Of a stretch of DNA of 64,000 bases, positions 1 through 7,783 are shown piece by piece. The notes beneath the pieces were generated by a model. The model searched no databases. It had not been told where the DNA came from and worked only from the letters and a program-made list of their open reading frames with translations. The stretch spans positions 88,476 through 152,475 of the forward strand of contig NZ_FNCN01000006.1 of assembly GCF_900100605.1 (NCBI RefSeq), read 5' to 3'. The stretch's first letter is position 1; each line of letters opens with the position of its first letter. This DNA is from Sinosporangium album. GTDB lineage: Bacteria > Actinomycetota > Actinomycetes > Streptosporangiales > Streptosporangiaceae. The translations under genes were made by a program, and so were the position numbers.

Positions 1-877
1 GATCGAAGTCGAACCTCCCCTCGTCCTCCTCGGGAATGAGCTGGACGCCTAGCTCCCATTCCGGGAAATCGCCCGTCTCGATGGCCTCCCACAGATCGCG
101 GCGGTTGAAGTCGGGGTCCTTTCCCGCCACCTTCTGCGTCTCGTCCCACACCAGCGAGTGGGTGCCGAGAAGCGGACGCCAGTGGAACTTCACGAATGTC
201 GACACGCCTTCGGCGTTGACGAGTCGGAAGGTATGGACCCCGAATCCCTGCATCATCCGGTAGCTCCGCGGAATCGCCCGGTCGGACATGAGCCACATCA
301 TCATGTGGGTCGTCTCGGGTTGGAGTCCCACGAAATCCCACAGGGTGTCGTGGGCCGAGGACGCCTGGGGGATCTCATTCGGCGGCTCGGGTTTCACCGC
401 GTGCACGAAATCCGGGAACTTGATCCCGTCCTGGATGAAGAAGACCGGGAAGTTGTTGCCGACGAGGTCGAAGTTACCCTGCTGGGTGTAGAACTTCACC
501 GCGAATCCCCGCACGTCACGCACCGTGTCGGAGGATCCGCGCGACCCCGCCACGGTGGAGAACCTCACGAAGACGGGCGTCTCCAGCGAGGTGTCGGTCA
601 GGAACTGCGCGATCGTGTGGTCGGTCAGCGGGTCGGTCACCTTGAAATGGCCGTAAGCCCCGGCGCCGCGCGCGTGGACCACGCGTTCGGGAATGCGCTC
701 GTGATCGAAATGCGTGAGCTTCTCGCGGGCGTGGAAATCATCCATCAGCGTCGGGCCGCGCTCCCCGGCGCGCAGCGAATTATCGGTGTCGTCGACGCGG
801 ATTCCCTGGTCGGTGGTGAGCGGAGCCTCACCGGCATCGACTCGGTCCTCGGCCAATGCGCGATCTTTGTCGTCCAT
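1..877 (-). CDS. Catalase (haem catalase), N-terminal part, cut by window edge
   Basis: This haem catalase disproportionates hydrogen peroxide in the cytoplasm. About 292 N-terminal residues are visible, starting [14 protein letters not shown], and the 3' end lies outside the window. Visible catalase hallmarks include the distal haem-pocket stretch around [13 protein letters not shown] with its catalytic His, [13 protein letters not shown], the [13 protein letters not shown] segment with the conserved Asn, and [11 protein letters not shown]. The ATG at 877 is preceded by a G-rich stretch that can serve as ribosome binding site. Whether it is a small- or large-subunit catalase cannot be decided without the C-terminus. 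It stands alone, with about 145 bp to the next gene. Confidence 0.93.
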   Translation of the reverse strand, partial: MDDKDRALAEDRVDAGEAPLTTDQGIRVDDTDNSLRAGERGPTLMDDFHAREKLTHFDHERIPERVVHARGAGAYGHFKVTDPLTDHTIAQFLTDTSLETPVFVRFSTVAGSRGSSDTVRDVRGFAVKFYTQQGNFDLVGNNFPVFFIQDGIKFPDFVHAVKPEPPNEIPQASSAHDTLWDFVGLQPETTHMMMWLMSDRAIPRSYRMMQGFGVHTFRLVNAEGVSTFVKFHWRPLLGTHSLVWDETQKVAGKDPDFNRRDLWEAIETGDFPEWELGVQLIPEEDEGRFDFD

Positions 878-1023
878 CGTCTCTTGCCCCCGTCGAGCTT
901 TTCGAAGATGGCCGCATAGTGTGCGGCGCAGGCACGAGTGCCGCACACGCCGTACGGCACCGCCTCGTCCTTTTCATTAAGCCATGCCCGGGTCGGGATC
1001 AATCATGCGGGCGTGCCGGTGAT

Positions 1024-3042
1024 TCACCTGCCGCCGGTGCGGGGAGGGAGCACGAAGTGGCGCAGCACCTCCGGGTTGGCCATCGCGTCCAGGTTGGCCG
1101 CCTGCTCGGGGGGCGTGCCGAGGAGGATCTTGCGCACGGGGACCTCCAGCTTCTTGCCCGACAGCGTCCGCGGCACGCCGGGCACCTCCCGGATCTGGTC
1201 GGGCACGTGCCGCGGGGACAGCTCGGTGCGGAGCGTACGGCGCAGCTGCATGATCAGCCCGTCGGTCAGCGTGTGGCCTTCCTTCATCGCCACGAAGAGC
1301 AGGAGGCGGCCTTCCTTCCCGAGTGTCCCAGTGTCGATCACCAGGCTGTCGGCGATCTGGTCGAACCGCTCGACCACCCGGTAGAACTCGCTGGTGCCCA
1401 TGCGCACCCCGCCCCGGTTGAGGGTCGAGTCCGACCTGCCGTAGATCACGCAGCCGCCGTCGGCCTGGATCTTGATCCAGTCACCGTGCCGCCACACGCC
1501 CGGGTAGTCGGCGAAGTAGCTCTCGCGGTAGCGCTCGCCGCCCGGGTCGTTCCAGAACATGACCGGCATGGAGGGCATCGGCTGGGTGACCACCAGCTCG
1601 CCGACCTCGTCGGTCACGGATTCGCCGGCGGGGCCGTACGACTCGACCTTCGCGCCCAGGCAGCGGCAGGGGATCACGCCCGCGCGCACGGGCAGCAGCG
1701 GGACACCCCCCACAAAGCCGGTGCACACGTCGGTACCCCCGGAGAACGACCCGAGCTGCACCTCGGGCTTGATGTCATAGACCCAGGCGAAGCCCTCGGG
1801 CGGCAGCGGTGAGCCCGTCGACCCGATGCCCCGCAGCGCGGTGAGGCCCTCGGGCTTGAGCCCGGCCTTCATGGAGGCGGTCAAATAGGGCGCGCCCGTA
1901 CCGAAGTAGGTCACGCCTTCCTCCGCCACGATCCGCCAGAGCGCGGCGGTGTCGGGATGGACCGCGCTGCCGTCGTAGAGCACGACGGTGGCACCCACCA
2001 GCAGGCCGCCGACGAGGTAGTTCCACATCATCCAACCGGTCGTGGAGTACCAGAAGAAGACGTCGTCGTCGCCCAGGTCCTGGTGGAAGGAGAGCGCCTT
2101 GAGGTGTTCGAGGACGATGCCGCCGTGGCTGTGCACGATCGGCTTGGGGAGCCCGGTCGTGCCCGAGGAGTAGAGCACCCAGAGGGGGTGTCCGAACGGC
2201 ACGGGTTCGAACGCGAGGGGCTTGGCGACCGACCGGAGCTCCTCCCAGGAGGACGCCCCGGCGACCGGGGACGGTCCTGCGACCGAGGAAGAGCCCGCGG
2301 TCGAGGAAGAGCCCGCGGTCGAGGGAGAGCCTGCGGTCGAGGACGGTCCCGCGGCCGAGGGCGACCCGACGACCACGGTGGCGGCGAGCGAGGGCAGCGC
2401 GGCGGCGATGTCGGCCACGACGGGGGTCCGGTCGAACCACCGGCCGCCGTAGGAGTAGCCCGCGCTCGCGATCAGGACCTTGGGCTGGATCTGGGTGAAG
2501 CGGTCGATCACGCTCGCGGCCCCGAAGTCCGGCGAGCAGGACGACCAGACGGCGCCCAGGGCGGCCGTGGCCAGGAAGGCGATCAGCGCTTCCGGAACGT
2601 TGGAGATGTAGGCCGCGACGCGGTCGCCGCGTCCCACGCCCAGCCGCACGAGCCCGGCGCGGACCCGGCCGACCTCGTCGGCCAGCTCGCCGAGGGTCAG
2701 GGTGCGGCGGGCCCCGGTCTCGTCGCGGGAGATCACGGCGGGTTTGTCGGGGTCGGTCTCGGCTCGGCGCAGCGCGTTGGCGGCGTAGTTGAGCGTGGAG
2801 TCCGCGAACCACTCGACCTCGGGCATGCGCCCCGTGATCGTCGGCCCGTCACCCCGGTGGCCCAGCACCTGGAAGTAGTCCCAGATCGAAACCCAGAACG
2901 CGTCCGGATTATCTACCGACCATTGCCACAAATCTTGATAGGTCACACCCGGTCGGCCGAGCCATTCGGCATACTGAGTGACCCTCGCGTTCTTCACGAC
3001 CTCCGGGGTGGGCTCCCAGAGCAATGCGCCTTCCTCGACCAT
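1024..3042 (-). CDS. aacS: Acetoacetyl-CoA synthetase
   Basis: This 672-residue ANL-superfamily ligase activates acetoacetate to its CoA thioester with ATP in the cytoplasm. The N-terminal ACAS region (WEPTPEVVKNARVTQYAEWL), the adenylate motif YSSGTTGLPKP, the acetoacetyl-CoA-synthetase type FSGGTDVCTGF segment and the C-terminal SGKKLEVPVRK lysine motif are all present. The ATG at 3042 was chosen because GTGAGG lies 9 nt upstream; an ATG at 3051 and others further out lack a well-spaced site. Between the N-domain and the ATP-binding motif sits a Gly/Ser/Pro/Ala-rich six-fold repeat of six residues, which makes the protein slightly long for the family. No operon partner is visible. It is transcribed away from the HAD gene that follows. 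Confidence 0.93.
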   Translation of the reverse strand: MVEEGALLWEPTPEVVKNARVTQYAEWLGRPGVTYQDLWQWSVDNPDAFWVSIWDYFQVLGHRGDGPTITGRMPEVEWFADSTLNYAANALRRAETDPDKPAVISRDETGARRTLTLGELADEVGRVRAGLVRLGVGRGDRVAAYISNVPEALIAFLATAALGAVWSSCSPDFGAASVIDRFTQIQPKVLIASAGYSYGGRWFDRTPVVADIAAALPSLAATVVVGSPSAAGPSSTAGSPSTAGSSSTAGSSSVAGPSPVAGASSWEELRSVAKPLAFEPVPFGHPLWVLYSSGTTGLPKPIVHSHGGIVLEHLKALSFHQDLGDDDVFFWYSTTGWMMWNYLVGGLLVGATVVLYDGSAVHPDTAALWRIVAEEGVTYFGTGAPYLTASMKAGLKPEGLTALRGIGSTGSPLPPEGFAWVYDIKPEVQLGSFSGGTDVCTGFVGGVPLLPVRAGVIPCRCLGAKVESYGPAGESVTDEVGELVVTQPMPSMPVMFWNDPGGERYRESYFADYPGVWRHGDWIKIQADGGCVIYGRSDSTLNRGGVRMGTSEFYRVVERFDQIADSLVIDTGTLGKEGRLLLFVAMKEGHTLTDGLIMQLRRTLRTELSPRHVPDQIREVPGVPRTLSGKKLEVPVRKILLGTPPEQAANLDAMANPEVLRHFVLPPRTGGR
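2261..2368. repeat. In-frame 18-bp minisatellite inside aacS, 6 units
   Basis: Six consecutive 18-bp units begin at 2261, 2279, 2297, 2315, 2333 and 2351, of the type GCGGTCGAGGAAGAGCCC with a few substitutions. They encode six-residue units such as GSSSTA and GPSPVA. The unit is a multiple of three, so the frame is kept. The repeat sits in what should be a surface loop of the N-terminal domain. Confidence 0.92.
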
Positions 3043-3200
3043 GGCAACCATCCTCACGATGCCCCGGCGGAATGTCATCCCCGGCCCCCACATAACCCGG
3101 CCGCACAGCGTGTCGTCCCCCCACATAGGGCCGACCTCCCGCACCCCGATGAGTGGGTTCGCGGGGATGTCTACCCTTTAAGGACGGACTCGGAGGTCAT

Positions 3201-4058
3201 ATGTACAAGGGAGTGCTGATCGACTGGGGTGGTGTCCTCACCACTGGGATGTACGACTCGATCATGGCTTGGGTTGCCGCCGACCGCATCGACGCCAACC
3301 GCTACCGCGAGGTCATGCGCGATATGGTCGCCTCCGCCTACGACGAGGGCGCCTACAGCGACAGGGCCGACAGCAGGGCCGCCACCAGGGCCGCCACCAG
3401 GGCCGACGGGAAGCCCGCGGGCAGGGCCGACGGGAAGGCCGCCGGAGAGCCCCTGAACGCCGCCGCGAGCGCCACCGCGATCACCGTCGCGGCGCTGGAA
3501 AGCGCGATCATGGACGAGGTGGCGGCGAGCGCGAGGAGCGGGCACGGCCCGGGCTTCGACTCCCCCGTCAACCCGATCCACGCGCTGGAGCGAGGCGAGA
3601 TCGACCCCCGGGAGTTCGAACGCGACCTGGCCTCGCGGCTGCTCACGCTGGACGGCGTGCCGCCCCTGGCGGACGGCCTGCTGAACCGCATGTTCGCGGC
3701 CTTCGAACCGGTCGAGCCCATGTACGCGATGCTGCGCACCGCCCGCGCCGCCGGCCTGAAGACGTGCCTGCTCTCCAACTCCTGGGGCAACGACTATCCC
3801 CGCGAGAGCTGGGTCGGCGCCTTCGACGAGGTGGTGATCTCCGGCGAGGTGGGCATGCGCAAGCCCGAGGCCCGGATCTTCCACCACACGCTCGGCGTCA
3901 TCGGGCTCAGCCCCGGCCAATGCGTGTTCGTCGACGACATCGTCTCCAACATCGCCGCGGCCGAGGCCCTGGGCATCACCGGGGTGCACCATACCGACGC
4001 CACCACCACCATCGGCGAGCTGGAGTCCCTGCTCGGCGTGCCGCTCAGGGTGGTCTGA
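3201..4058 (+). CDS. HAD-superfamily hydrolase (HAD-IA, epoxide-hydrolase-N-like)
   Basis: This 285-residue HAD-fold protein has motif I LIDWGGVLTT (nucleophile Asp8), motif II LLSNSWG, the motif III lysine in MRKPEARIF and motif IV CVFVDDIVSN. The second Asp of DxD, the usual general acid, is Gly, as seen in HAD-IA members near the epoxide-hydrolase N-domain and ACAD10 group. The ATG at 3201 has GGAGG 5 nt upstream. Residues about 53-84 are a low-complexity Arg/Ala/Asp/Lys insertion built from 12-bp repeats (about 3355-3450) placed in the cap region. The substrate is unknown; small phosphate esters are typical of the family. The gene is divergent from aacS. Confidence 0.85.
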   Translation: MYKGVLIDWGGVLTTGMYDSIMAWVAADRIDANRYREVMRDMVASAYDEGAYSDRADSRAATRAATRADGKPAGRADGKAAGEPLNAAASATAITVAALESAIMDEVAASARSGHGPGFDSPVNPIHALERGEIDPREFERDLASRLLTLDGVPPLADGLLNRMFAAFEPVEPMYAMLRTARAAGLKTCLLSNSWGNDYPRESWVGAFDEVVISGEVGMRKPEARIFHHTLGVIGLSPGQCVFVDDIVSNIAAAEALGITGVHHTDATTTIGELESLLGVPLRVV

Positions 4059-4237
4059 CCGTACGGCTCTCGCCCGCAAGCACACACGAACGGCTCAACC
4101 CACGCATTGTGTGGCCTCTGTGACACCAGCGACCCGTGTTGGCCGTCACGGGACGGCCCGGGACTGGCACACTCAAGGGCATCACCGAAAGCCGCATCAG
4201 AATCGTTGCAGCAGAACGCAACAGAACGAGGAACGCC

Positions 4238-4744
4238 ATGCGCGTCTATCTGCCGTGCACAATTCCCGCGCTCGCCAGGATGGCCGCCGCGGGAGAGCTC
4301 GGCCCCGCCCCGCTGACCGGCTACGCGGTCACCCCCGCACTGGTCGAGTGGTATGTCTCGGGTGACACCGAGGAGCTGGAATACGTCGCCCTGACGGAGG
4401 CCGCCCGCGCCTCGCTGCGCATGCTGGCGGCCGACCGCAGCGACGGCCTCGACGTCGTCTCGCGCCGGGTCGTGGTCGCGGCCGAGGTCGGCGACGACAC
4501 CGTCTCGGCGGGCGTGGGTCTCGAAGAGCGCGCCCGGGTCCGCCTCTACGCCCCGGTGCCGCTCTCCGCCGTGGCCTCCGTGCATGTGGACGACCTCTCC
4601 GCGGTGCCCGATGTGGACGCGGCCGTCGGCGCGCTGCCCGCCGCCGACAAGGGCGACGACGACGCCAAGTTCACGGTCGACGGCGCCGAGGCCCACGAGC
4701 TCATGTGGTATGCCACACAGGAGATCCCCGACCTGCTCCGGTGA
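4238..4744 (+). CDS. DUF6912-like conserved actinobacterial protein
   Basis: This 168-residue cytoplasmic protein starts MRVYLPCTIPALARM, a start typical of a conserved actinobacterial family that I recognise as DUF6912. It has no signal peptide or membrane segment and no catalytic motif I can name. The ATG at 4238 is preceded by GAGGAA with 4 nt spacing. It ends LMWYATQEIPDLL, also conserved in the family as I know it. It lies between two HAD genes on the same strand and may share transcription with the next gene 66 bp downstream. Its function is unknown. Confidence 0.75.
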   Translation: MRVYLPCTIPALARMAAAGELGPAPLTGYAVTPALVEWYVSGDTEELEYVALTEAARASLRMLAADRSDGLDVVSRRVVVAAEVGDDTVSAGVGLEERARVRLYAPVPLSAVASVHVDDLSAVPDVDAAVGALPAADKGDDDAKFTVDGAEAHELMWYATQEIPDLLR

Positions 4745-4810
4745 GGGCGGTCCGCTTTCTCCGATCAGCGGCGGGGTAGTCTACGCATTGGCCTCATGGG
4801 GGGATTGGCG

Positions 4811-5449
4811 GTGCGAGTGACGCATATCGTGTGGGACTGGAATGGGACCCTCTTTCACGACATCGATGCGGTCGTAGAGGCGACGAACGCGATATTCGCC
4901 TCCTACGGGCTGGACATGCTGACGGTGGAGTCCTTCCGCGAGGTCTACACCCGTCCCATCTGGCTCACCTACGAGCGCATGCTGGGCCGTTCCCTTCTCG
5001 ACGGCGAGTGGGAGCGGCTCGACACCGGCTTCCACGAGCACTACCACCGGATGATGGCGCGATGCGGGCTCTCCGACGGCGCCGAGACCGGGCTCGCGGC
5101 CTGGACCGCCTCCGGCGGCAGCCAGTCGCTGCTGTCGATGTGGTCCCACGACCGGCTGCTCCCGAAGGTGCGTGAGATGAGCCTCGACCGGCACTTCACC
5201 CGGGTCGACGGCCTCATCGGCACTCCAGGCGGCCACAAGGCCGAGCACATGGCCGCCCACATCGCCGTGCTCGGCGTCGAGGCACGCGACGTGCTGGTGA
5301 TCGGCGACAGCGTCGACGACGCCCACGCGGCCCGGCACATCGGGGCCCGGGCCGTTCTCTACACCGGCGGCACCACCCACCGCTCCCACCTTGAGGCCCT
5401 GGGCGTTCCCGTGGTCGACACCCTCGCCGACGCCCTCAAGCACGCCTGA
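4811..5449 (+). CDS. HAD-family hydrolase, phosphoglycolate-phosphatase-like
   Basis: This HAD phosphatase-like protein has about 212 residues. Motif I is VWDWNGTLFHD: the nucleophile Asp is present but the second Asp is Asn. Motif II is LLSMWSHD, the lysine lies near HKAEHMAAH, and motif IV is VLVIGDSVDDAHAA. The GTG at 4811 was chosen because GGGGGGA sits about 7 nt upstream; the in-frame ATG at 4796 adds MGGLA but lacks a ribosome binding site. The DWN variant is frequent in actinobacterial members, so activity on a small phosphoester remains plausible. It is followed by three 9-bp repeats (5471-5497) before the next HAD gene. Confidence 0.82.
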   Translation: MRVTHIVWDWNGTLFHDIDAVVEATNAIFASYGLDMLTVESFREVYTRPIWLTYERMLGRSLLDGEWERLDTGFHEHYHRMMARCGLSDGAETGLAAWTASGGSQSLLSMWSHDRLLPKVREMSLDRHFTRVDGLIGTPGGHKAEHMAAHIAVLGVEARDVLVIGDSVDDAHAARHIGARAVLYTGGTTHRSHLEALGVPVVDTLADALKHA

Positions 5450-5581
5450 CCCGCCGCACCCGGCACCCGCGGCATGTCCGGCATGTCCGGCATGTGCCGT
5501 ACGGCATAGCCGGGGCGAGTTCGCCGGGAGCCACGGCGGCCTTACGCTGAGCGGGTCGAGATCACCCATCGGAGGACCGCG

Positions 5582-6295
5582 ATTAACCGCCTCGTGCTCT
5601 GGAACGTCGACCTCACGCTGGTCGACACCGCGATCGTCACCCGGGACGCCTACGCCGAGGCGTTCCGGCAGGTCACCGGGAGACCCCTGGTCAAGCTCGC
5701 CCCGGCGAACGGCCGCCCCGACTCCGAGATCGTCTTCGAGACGCTGGCGGTCAACGGCGTGCCCGCCGAGGACGACCACCTGCCCCGGTTCCTCGACGCG
5801 CTGACGGCGGCCTTCGCCGCGCGCAAGGGCCGCTTGGCGTCGGAGGGGCGCATGATGCCGGGCGCGAAGGAGGCGCTCAAGGCGGTGGCCAAGCTCGACG
5901 GGGTCGTGCAGTCGGTGCTGTCGGGCACGGTGAAGGGCAACGCGGTGCACAAGCTGACCGCGTTCGGCCTGCACAAATACGTGGATTTCACGATCGGCGG
6001 CTACGGCGAGGAGGTCTACCCCAAGGCCACGCTGCTGCAGGTGGCCCAGGGACGGGCCAAGGACAGGTTCGGCGTGCCGTTCACTTCGGCCAACACGGTG
6101 TTCGTGGGCGACTCCACCCGCGATGTGCAGGCGGCCAGGATCGGCGGCGCCGCCATGCTGGCGGTGGCCTCGGGCCGCTCCACCGCGGCCGAGCTGCACG
6201 AGGCCGGCGCCGACCTGGTGCTGCCGGACCTCGGCAATCCCTCCGAGGTCGTCTCGGCCATAGCGCGCCTCACCTCGCCGGGCCGGCCGGCGTAG
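5582..6295 (+). CDS. HAD-like protein with probable ATT start and altered nucleophile
   Basis: This 237-residue HAD-fold protein reads (M)NRLVLWNVDLTLVDT at its N-terminus. A strong GGAGG at 5571-5575 is spaced 6 nt from ATT at 5582, and the resulting N-terminus matches the family pattern. The first conventional start, GTG at 5594, lies 18 nt from that site and would delete most of the first strand. Motif I has Asn where the catalytic Asp nucleophile normally stands. Motif II (VLSGT), the lysine region (EEVYPKATLL) and motif IV (VFVGDSTRDVQAA) are kept. It may be a non-catalytic or altered HAD; I recall similar WNxDLTL forms in other actinomycetes but could not check. The ATT start is inference. 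Confidence 0.72.
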   Translation: MNRLVLWNVDLTLVDTAIVTRDAYAEAFRQVTGRPLVKLAPANGRPDSEIVFETLAVNGVPAEDDHLPRFLDALTAAFAARKGRLASEGRMMPGAKEALKAVAKLDGVVQSVLSGTVKGNAVHKLTAFGLHKYVDFTIGGYGEEVYPKATLLQVAQGRAKDRFGVPFTSANTVFVGDSTRDVQAARIGGAAMLAVASGRSTAAELHEAGADLVLPDLGNPSEVVSAIARLTSPGRPA

Positions 6296-6391
6296 CCCGG
6301 GCCGCCTCGGCAGCTCTCAGGGCCGACGGGCCGTACGGCGCGGCCCCCTCCCCCTGGGTCGGGTGCGCCCCTGAACCCGGCCTGTGACGGC

Positions 6392-7747
6392 TCAGCGCCT
6401 CCCGGCGCCGTTGGCGAGGCTGTTGGCGAGGGCCCGGTGTTCGGGCGAGCGCAGCACCGTCGCGGCCTTTGCGGCGTCGGCTCGCGGCGCGGAGGCGAGC
6501 AGCCCCCGGGCGGCCTTCAGTTTGAGCAGACGGGTGACCGACTCATCGAGCCTCTTTGCGGGGATACGTCCGGATTTCACGGCTCTGAGCACCCCCTGGT
6601 AGGCCTTGTCCATGTCCGGCGGCATCAGCAGGAGGTCGACCCCAGCCAGGATGGCCCGCACGGCCACCTCGGCGTCGCCGTACTTATCGCGCACGCCCGC
6701 CATGTCGAGCGCGTCGGTGGACACCACGCCGTTGAAGCCGAGGTGTTCCCGGAGCAGGCCGGTCAGGATCGGCTTGGACAGCGTGGCGGGGTCGCCCGTG
6801 GGGTCGAGCTTGGGCATGACGACGTGGGCGCTCATGATCGCGTCCACGCCGTTGCGGATCGCCGCGCGGAACGGCGGCGCGGACAGCCGCTCCCACTGGG
6901 CGCGGGTGTGGTTGATCACGGGGAGGCCGGTGTGGCTGTCGACGCTGGTGTCGCCATGGCCGGGGAAGTGCTTGGCGGTGCTGGCGACGCGTGCGTCGTG
7001 GAACCCCTTGACCGCCGCGCCGACCATGGAGGCGACACGGGTGGGGTTGGAGCCGTAGGCGCGGTCGCCGATCACCGGGTTGTCGGGGTTGATGTTGACG
7101 TCGGCGACGGGGGCGAAGTCGAGGTTGATGCCGAGGGCGCGCAGTTCGGTGCCGGTGACCTTGGCGGCGGCGCGGGCGAGGGAGAGGTCCCTGGTGTCGC
7201 CGATGACCTTGGCGGCGGGCAGGGGGGTGACGAGGGGGGCCAGGCGGGATACGCGGCCGTTCTCCTGGTCCGCGCCGATGAGCAGGGGGACCTTCGGCGA
7301 GGCGTCCTGAAGGCCGTTGGTCAGGGCGACGACCTGTTTGATGTTCTTGACGTTGCCGGCCCAGGGGAAAATGATCACGCCGCCCGGACGGTATTTCGCG
7401 ACCGCCTTGGCCGGCGTGGGCACGCCGAACTTCGCCTGGTTATCCGGGGAGGAGGAGGTGACGGTCGCGCCGTACATGACGGGCATGAAGAGCTGGCCGA
7501 CCTTCTCCTCGACGGTGAGGCGTTCCAGGACCGTCCGCACGGGGTCGCGCGACGACGTCCCCCCTGCGGACGGCTCGGTGGGGGACGCGGCCGGGGGGTC
7601 TGCCGGGGACGCGGCGGAGCTCGGGGCGTCGGAGGGTGCCGCGGTGCGGGTGGAGTCGGCGGACGGCGTCGGCGCTGCGACCGCTCCGCATCCGCTGGCC
7701 AACACCAATGTGATCATTAATCCTGACACGCGCACGAACCGAGACAT
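6392..7747 (-). CDS. GH3 beta-N-acetylhexosaminidase, lipoprotein
   Basis: This 451-residue family 3 glycoside hydrolase of NagZ type is predicted to release terminal N-acetylglucosamine from chitin or peptidoglycan fragments outside the membrane. The signal peptide ends in a lipobox, LVLASGC, so it should be lipid-anchored. A Ser/Pro/Ala-rich linker follows. The NagZ signature KHFPGHGDTSVDSH carries the catalytic His/Asp pair, and GVVSTDALDMAGV holds the nucleophile Asp. The ATG at 7747 is used; an in-frame TTG at 7756 is possible. Only 36 bp separate it from ptsI upstream, so it probably ends the GlcNAc operon and supplies the sugar that the PTS imports. Confidence 0.9.
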   Translation of the reverse strand: MSRFVRVSGLMITLVLASGCGAVAAPTPSADSTRTAAPSDAPSSAASPADPPAASPTEPSAGGTSSRDPVRTVLERLTVEEKVGQLFMPVMYGATVTSSSPDNQAKFGVPTPAKAVAKYRPGGVIIFPWAGNVKNIKQVVALTNGLQDASPKVPLLIGADQENGRVSRLAPLVTPLPAAKVIGDTRDLSLARAAAKVTGTELRALGINLDFAPVADVNINPDNPVIGDRAYGSNPTRVASMVGAAVKGFHDARVASTAKHFPGHGDTSVDSHTGLPVINHTRAQWERLSAPPFRAAIRNGVDAIMSAHVVMPKLDPTGDPATLSKPILTGLLREHLGFNGVVSTDALDMAGVRDKYGDAEVAVRAILAGVDLLLMPPDMDKAYQGVLRAVKSGRIPAKRLDESVTRLLKLKAARGLLASAPRADAAKAATVLRSPEHRALANSLANGAGRR

Positions 7748-7783
7748 GCCGACCAAGGTATCTACCTAAAGCCGCCAATACCT

